Assembly (NCBI RefSeq): GCF_000017805.1
Contig: NC_009767.1
Coordinates: 1,798,001 to 1,862,000, forward strand
Length of the DNA stretch: 64,000 nucleotides
Direction of reading: 5' to 3'
DNA from: Roseiflexus castenholzii DSM 13941
GTDB lineage: Bacteria > Chloroflexota > Chloroflexia > Chloroflexales > Roseiflexaceae
In this document: in pieces, positions 60,927 to 64,000 of the stretch
How the letters are laid out: each line of letters begins with the position of its first letter
Numbering within the stretch: position 1 is the stretch's first letter
Program-made: the position numbers and the translations under genes
Notes under the pieces: model-generated
The model's database searches: none
What the model was told of the DNA's origin: nothing
Seen by the model: the letters and a program-made list of their open reading frames with translations, nothing else

Positions 60927-62138
60927 ATGAGCGCCAGGACGCCAACCGTTTCAAAATCCGCCGAGGCGCTGCCGCCGCCAACCGAACGATACAGCGTCGT
61001 TCGCTGGATGCACAAGAACCTGTTCAGCACCTGGTACAATACGCTGCTCACAATCATAATGCTGGCGCTGACGGCGTTTCTTGTGCGCGGCATACTGGAG
61101 TGGGCGCTCACACAGGCGCGCTGGGAGGTCATTAGCGCCAACCTGCGCCTGTTTCTGGTCGGGCAGTACCCGGTGACAGCGCTCTGGCGCATCTGGGCAT
61201 GCGTGGCGTTGCTGGCATTCCTGATCGGCATGTCGTGGGGCATTTGGGGCAGGACGCAGCGCGGTGGAGCGATAGCGTTCGGTGCGTTGCCCTTCATTCT
61301 GGCGATCACGACCTCTGATGAGACATCGCGTGTCGCGCTGCTGATCACCGGCATCGCGGGCGTCGTCGGGTATACGCTGAGTTGGCGCTGGAGCGGCGCG
61401 TTGCGGCGGGTCAGTATCATTGGCTGGATTCTCTACTTCCCCATCCTCTTTGTGCTGGTCAGCGGGTTTGGCGCTGCTGATAGCGTCCTACCGCCTGTGC
61501 CGACCAACCTTTGGGGCGGGTTGCTGCTCACGCTGCTGCTGACGGTCGTTGGGATTGTGCTCTCTTTCCCGCTCGGCGTTCTACTGGCGTTGGGGCGGCA
61601 GTCGAAATTGCCGGTGATTCACTGGCTCTGCGTCATCTACATCGAACTGATCCGCGGTGTGCCGTTCATCAGTGTGCTGTTCATGGCGCAACTGATGCTC
61701 CCGTTGTTCCTGCCGGGCGTGACGATTGATCGGGTGGTGCGCGCGATGGCAGGGGTGATTATTTTCAGCGCCGCCTACCTGGCCGAGAATGTGCGCGGCG
61801 GCTTGCAGTCGATCCCGCGTGGTCAGTATGAAGCGGCACGCGCATTGGGTTTGAGCGCCTGGAAGATGACGCTGCTGATCATCCTGCCGCAGGCGCTCAG
61901 AGCCGTGATCCCGATTCTCGTGGGGCAGTTCATCGCGTTGTTCAAGGACACCTCGCTGGTGGTGATCGTCGGTCTGCTTGATCTTATGGGCATTGCCAGA
62001 ACCGTTCTGGCGCAGCCCGACTTTCTGGGATTACAGGCGGAAGTCTACACCTTCGTTGCATTCGTCTATGGCGTCTTCTGCTATCTGATGTCGGCGTTCA
62101 GCCAGCGATTGGAAGCACAACTGCACACAGGACGTTAA
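60927..62138 (+). CDS. aapM: Amino-acid ABC transporter permease (AapM type)
   Basis: 403 aa from the ATG at 60927, with GTGGAG upstream. Similar layout to AapQ: N-terminal helices, a mid region (about 80-200) with more helices, and a C-terminal BPD domain starting at about 200 that carries the coupling loop ENVRGGLQSIPRGQYEAARALGLSAWKMTLLIILPQALR. Heterodimerises with AapQ to form the channel. Confidence 0.9.
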   Translation: MSARTPTVSKSAEALPPPTERYSVVRWMHKNLFSTWYNTLLTIIMLALTAFLVRGILEWALTQARWEVISANLRLFLVGQYPVTALWRIWACVALLAFLIGMSWGIWGRTQRGGAIAFGALPFILAITTSDETSRVALLITGIAGVVGYTLSWRWSGALRRVSIIGWILYFPILFVLVSGFGAADSVLPPVPTNLWGGLLLTLLLTVVGIVLSFPLGVLLALGRQSKLPVIHWLCVIYIELIRGVPFISVLFMAQLMLPLFLPGVTIDRVVRAMAGVIIFSAAYLAENVRGGLQSIPRGQYEAARALGLSAWKMTLLIILPQALRAVIPILVGQFIALFKDTSLVVIVGLLDLMGIARTVLAQPDFLGLQAEVYTFVAFVYGVFCYLMSAFSQRLEAQLHTGR

Positions 62139-62145
62139 TGCAGAT

Positions 62146-62907
62146 ATGAGCGCCAACACATCGTCAACCGCCGATCCGATCATCATTTGCCGCGATGTGC
62201 ATAAGTGGTACGGCAATTACCACGCGCTGCGCGGCATCGATATGGACGTGCGCCGGGGTGAAGTCGTGGTCGTCTTTGGTCCTTCCGGCTCCGGCAAATC
62301 GACCTTCATCCGCACGATCAATCGGCTGGAGGAGCATCAGCGCGGTCAGATCACCGTGGATGGGATCGAACTGACCCACGATGTGCGCAACATTGAGCGC
62401 ATCCGCATGGAAACCGGCATGGTCTTTCAGCAGTTCAACCTCTTTCCCCACCTCACCGTGATCGACAATATCACTCTGGCGCCGATATGGGTGCGCGGTT
62501 GGACGAAAGCGCAGGCGGAAGAGATTGCCATGCAACTGCTGAAGCGGGTTGGCATTCCTGAGCAGGCGCGCAAGTATCCGGGGCAGTTGAGCGGCGGTCA
62601 GCAGCAGCGTGTGGCGATTGCGCGCGCCCTGGCGATGCAACCGAAGATTATGCTCTTCGATGAGCCAACTTCGGCGCTCGACCCGGAGATGATCAAAGAA
62701 GTGCTCGATGTTATGATCGAGTTGGCGGAAAGTGGTATGACCATGATCGTTGTGACGCACGAAATGGGGTTTGCCCGCGCCGTCGCCGATACGATGTACT
62801 TCTTTGATCAGGGGCAGATTGTGGAAAGCGGTGCGCCAGAGCAGATTTTCGGCGATCCCCGCGAAGCGCGCACGAAGTTATTCCTCTCTCAGGTGCTATC
62901 CCATTAA
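62146..62907 (+). CDS. aapP: Amino-acid ABC transporter ATP-binding protein
   Basis: 253 aa. Walker A FGPSGSGKSTFIR (about residues 43-55), Q-loop MVFQQFNLFPHLTV, ABC signature LSGGQQQRVAIARAL (about 148-162), Walker B IMLFDEPTSALDPEM and H-loop VVTHEMGF. Highly conserved polar amino-acid import ATPase (GlnQ/AapP type), encoded right after the permeases. No regulatory feature of its own. Confidence 0.95.
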   Translation: MSANTSSTADPIIICRDVHKWYGNYHALRGIDMDVRRGEVVVVFGPSGSGKSTFIRTINRLEEHQRGQITVDGIELTHDVRNIERIRMETGMVFQQFNLFPHLTVIDNITLAPIWVRGWTKAQAEEIAMQLLKRVGIPEQARKYPGQLSGGQQQRVAIARALAMQPKIMLFDEPTSALDPEMIKEVLDVMIELAESGMTMIVVTHEMGFARAVADTMYFFDQGQIVESGAPEQIFGDPREARTKLFLSQVLSH

Positions 62908-63002
62908 TCGTCTATCTACAGGGCAGAGACCGGTATCTCGCCTCTGGTTGGATCGCTCGTTCTTCACCATATACGGAAGGCGCAGGGGCGTTCGGAGATG
63001 GC

Positions 63003-63383
63003 CTAACGGGACGATGCGAATGCGCCGTTTGCCGATGATTGCTCGACCGCTGAGATTGCAGCCGATGGCAACGATGTGCAGAGGTGCAATCGTTGATCGC
63101 GGAGTTCGGCGCACGTGTGATGCGCCGTGGGGCTGAAACTGCCGTCGAGCGCCAGGAGAATGCCGGTTGCTGGATTGCGCAGGCGAACCAGTTCCCATAA
63201 ATCCTGAACATCGGCGGAACCGATGAGTGAACGAGCCTGCGCCAGCACGAGAACGGTGCGCCCATTGCCATCGCTCAATGTCAGCAACCAGCGATTGCTG
63301 CGCAGTTGCTCGATGCCGGTTATACGATAACCAGCCTCACGCGCCATGCGCTCGAAATCGGGGGGTTTAGAGCGTTTGACCAC
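63003..63383 (-). CDS. Mrr-like restriction endonuclease-fold protein
   Basis: 126 aa, starting at GTG 63383 which has AGGAG 8 nt upstream; a longer frame to 63455 has no such site. The N-terminus is basic (MVKRSKPPDFERMAREAGYRITGIEQL). A PD-(D/E)XK-like core follows: NRWLLTLSDGNGRTVLVLAQARSLIGSADVQDLWELVRLRNPATGILLALDG, the arrangement seen in Mrr-type nucleases, except the expected catalytic Lys is Ala-Arg (QARS), so activity is uncertain. Function unknown. A TTGTTG/TATACT promoter lies upstream on the minus strand. Confidence 0.55.
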   Translation of the reverse strand: MVKRSKPPDFERMAREAGYRITGIEQLRSNRWLLTLSDGNGRTVLVLAQARSLIGSADVQDLWELVRLRNPATGILLALDGSFSPTAHHTCAELRDQRLHLCTSLPSAAISAVEQSSANGAFASSR

Positions 63384-63491
63384 GGGCGGACTCCTCTCAA
63401 CGACGTAGCGCCGGGGACGACATCCGACCCCGAGCGAGCAATGCGCGCGCGGCAACGGTTTTCATAGCGTGACGGGAAGGGCGTTGCTTTT

Positions 63492-63520
63492 AGTATACCA
63501 TACGTTGAAACCATCAACAA
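63492..63520 (-). promoter_or_regulatory. Promoter of the Mrr-like gene
   Basis: On the minus strand TTGTTG (63515-63520), 17-bp spacer, TATACT (63492-63497) preceded by TGG, an extended -10. About 110 nt upstream of the GTG start. Confidence 0.5.
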
Positions 63521-63630
63521 ATAGTGAAAGGGGTGAGACGCAGGCATGAGTTGTCGGCAACCATAACGTTTCTGACCGCAGCGCGCCTGGACGTAAATGC
63601 CCGACGGTTGCGCGGCGGGCGCAGCGCGTT

Positions 63631-63750
63631 ATCCCAATGACGATTGACGCTGCCGCATGCGTGTCATTCCGAGCGCAGCGCGGAATCTGAGCGGGTCGCG
63701 CACGACCCCTCGCGCTGATCGGGGTAACCATGCCGGATGTTCACAGGTAT
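63631..63750 (-). repeat. MITE-like repeat, copy 5 (inverted, diverged)
   Basis: Reverse-oriented copy: it reads cccaatgacgattgacgctg at the left and cggatgttcacaggtat at the right. The terminal repeats are eroded. It lies between the Mrr-like gene and ctaA. Confidence 0.6.
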
Positions 63751-63790
63751 ATTATCCCCCGCACCCGCGCCCAGAATGCATAAGAGGCGC

Positions 63791-63820
63791 TTGACCATTC
63801 TCCAGAATCAGGGCTACAAT
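63791..63820 (+). promoter_or_regulatory. Promoter of ctaA
   Basis: TTGACC at 63791-63796, 18-bp spacer, TACAAT at 63815-63820, about 50 bp before the ATG. Confidence 0.6.
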
Positions 63821-63869
63821 GCGTGCCATACAAAAACGTGCATCTAGAGCGCCTGGGAAGGAAGAATCG

Positions 63870-64000
63870 ATGCTGACGCGCAATCGTTTCCCTCTGTATA
63901 CGTGGGGAGTGCTGATCTACAATCTGCTGGTCATTCTATGGGGCGCCTTCGTTCGTGCAACGGGTTCCGGCGCGGGATGCGGCAGTCATTGGCCCCTCTG
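63870..64000 (+). CDS. ctaA: Heme A synthase CtaA/Cox15 (partial, 5' end)
   Basis: Starts at ATG 63870 with an AAGGAAG site upstream and runs off the right edge after 43 codons. The start MLTRNRFPLYTWGVLIYNLLVILWGAFVRATGSGAGCGSHWPL contains the conserved V-R-A-T-G-S-G-A-G-C motif of CtaA, the first membrane helix and the loop Cys. CtaA converts heme O to heme A for an aa3-type oxidase. The rest is outside the window. Confidence 0.9.
   Translation, partial: MLTRNRFPLYTWGVLIYNLLVILWGAFVRATGSGAGCGSHWPL

Overview
The window looks like a chromosomal segment of a filamentous anoxygenic phototroph of the Chloroflexota, most like Roseiflexus. This is inferred from high GC, a BchI/ChlI-type chelatase AAA+ subunit with a VWA partner, a CtaA heme A synthase start, a Tad/Flp pilus locus with secreted DUF11 and CAP proteins, many DUF4058/Uma2-type proteins and abundant short dispersed repeats. 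No database search was possible, so the genus is an inference. I see no prophage, no complete insertion sequence and no CRISPR array.

Layout. 1-9.5 kb (minus strand): a Tad/Flp pilus operon, read from right to left: double-CAP secreted protein, shorter CAP-like protein, large DUF11 surface protein, TadE-like, TadG-like, CpaB, CpaF and a CpaE ATPase that runs off the left edge. 9.5-10.5 kb: repeat-filled spacer. 10.5-16.8 kb (minus): a PIG-L / FemAB / small coiled-coil / HAD operon, then a three-gene module (51-aa ORF, 624-aa protein of unknown function, HEAT-repeat protein). 17-20.7 kb (plus): split ChlI/ChlD chelatase pair and a three-S1-domain protein. 20.7-25.4 kb: the conserved rpmH-rnpA-yidC-jag locus, interrupted by an AT-richer restriction-modification cassette (D12-class adenine methylase plus an EcoRI-family endonuclease whose frame is broken at a run of seven A). 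25.4-31.1 kb: PfkB kinase, MITE-like repeats, a TPP-riboswitch-controlled tenA with a HAD-like partner, and two nearly identical DUF4058 genes. 31.1-39.1 kb: translation block infC (ATT start)-rpmI-rplT-TrmH, then T-box-pheS-(GT-C membrane protein)-pheT. 39.5-48.6 kb: accessory region with an Uma2-family protein, an HTH protein with a degenerate ATPase-like half, a CHAT protease-like protein whose 5' end has been tandemly duplicated, and a two-domain amidase. 48.6-50.9 kb: tRNA-Asn and dense repeats around an AhpD-like gene. 50.9-64 kb: alpha/beta hydrolase, gamma-glutamyltransferase, small membrane protein, gamma-carbonic anhydrase, DUF4870 protein, MoxR-VWA (CoxD/CoxE-like) pair, an aapJQMP-type amino-acid ABC transporter, an Mrr-like protein, and the start of ctaA.

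The most interesting candidates are (1) the EcoRI-family endonuclease with an A7 frameshift, paired with a D12-type methylase and inserted in the rpmH-yidC locus; (2) the co-oriented amidase / CHAT / HTH-degenerate-ATPase cluster, which could be an undescribed sensing-protease system; (3) a MITE-like family with internal hairpin, and related 37-bp-period arrays; and (4) the tandem DUF4058 genes, which differ mainly in one short window. Regulatory elements visible in the sequence include a TPP riboswitch, a T-box, an ATT-initiated infC and several near-consensus sigma-70-type promoters.
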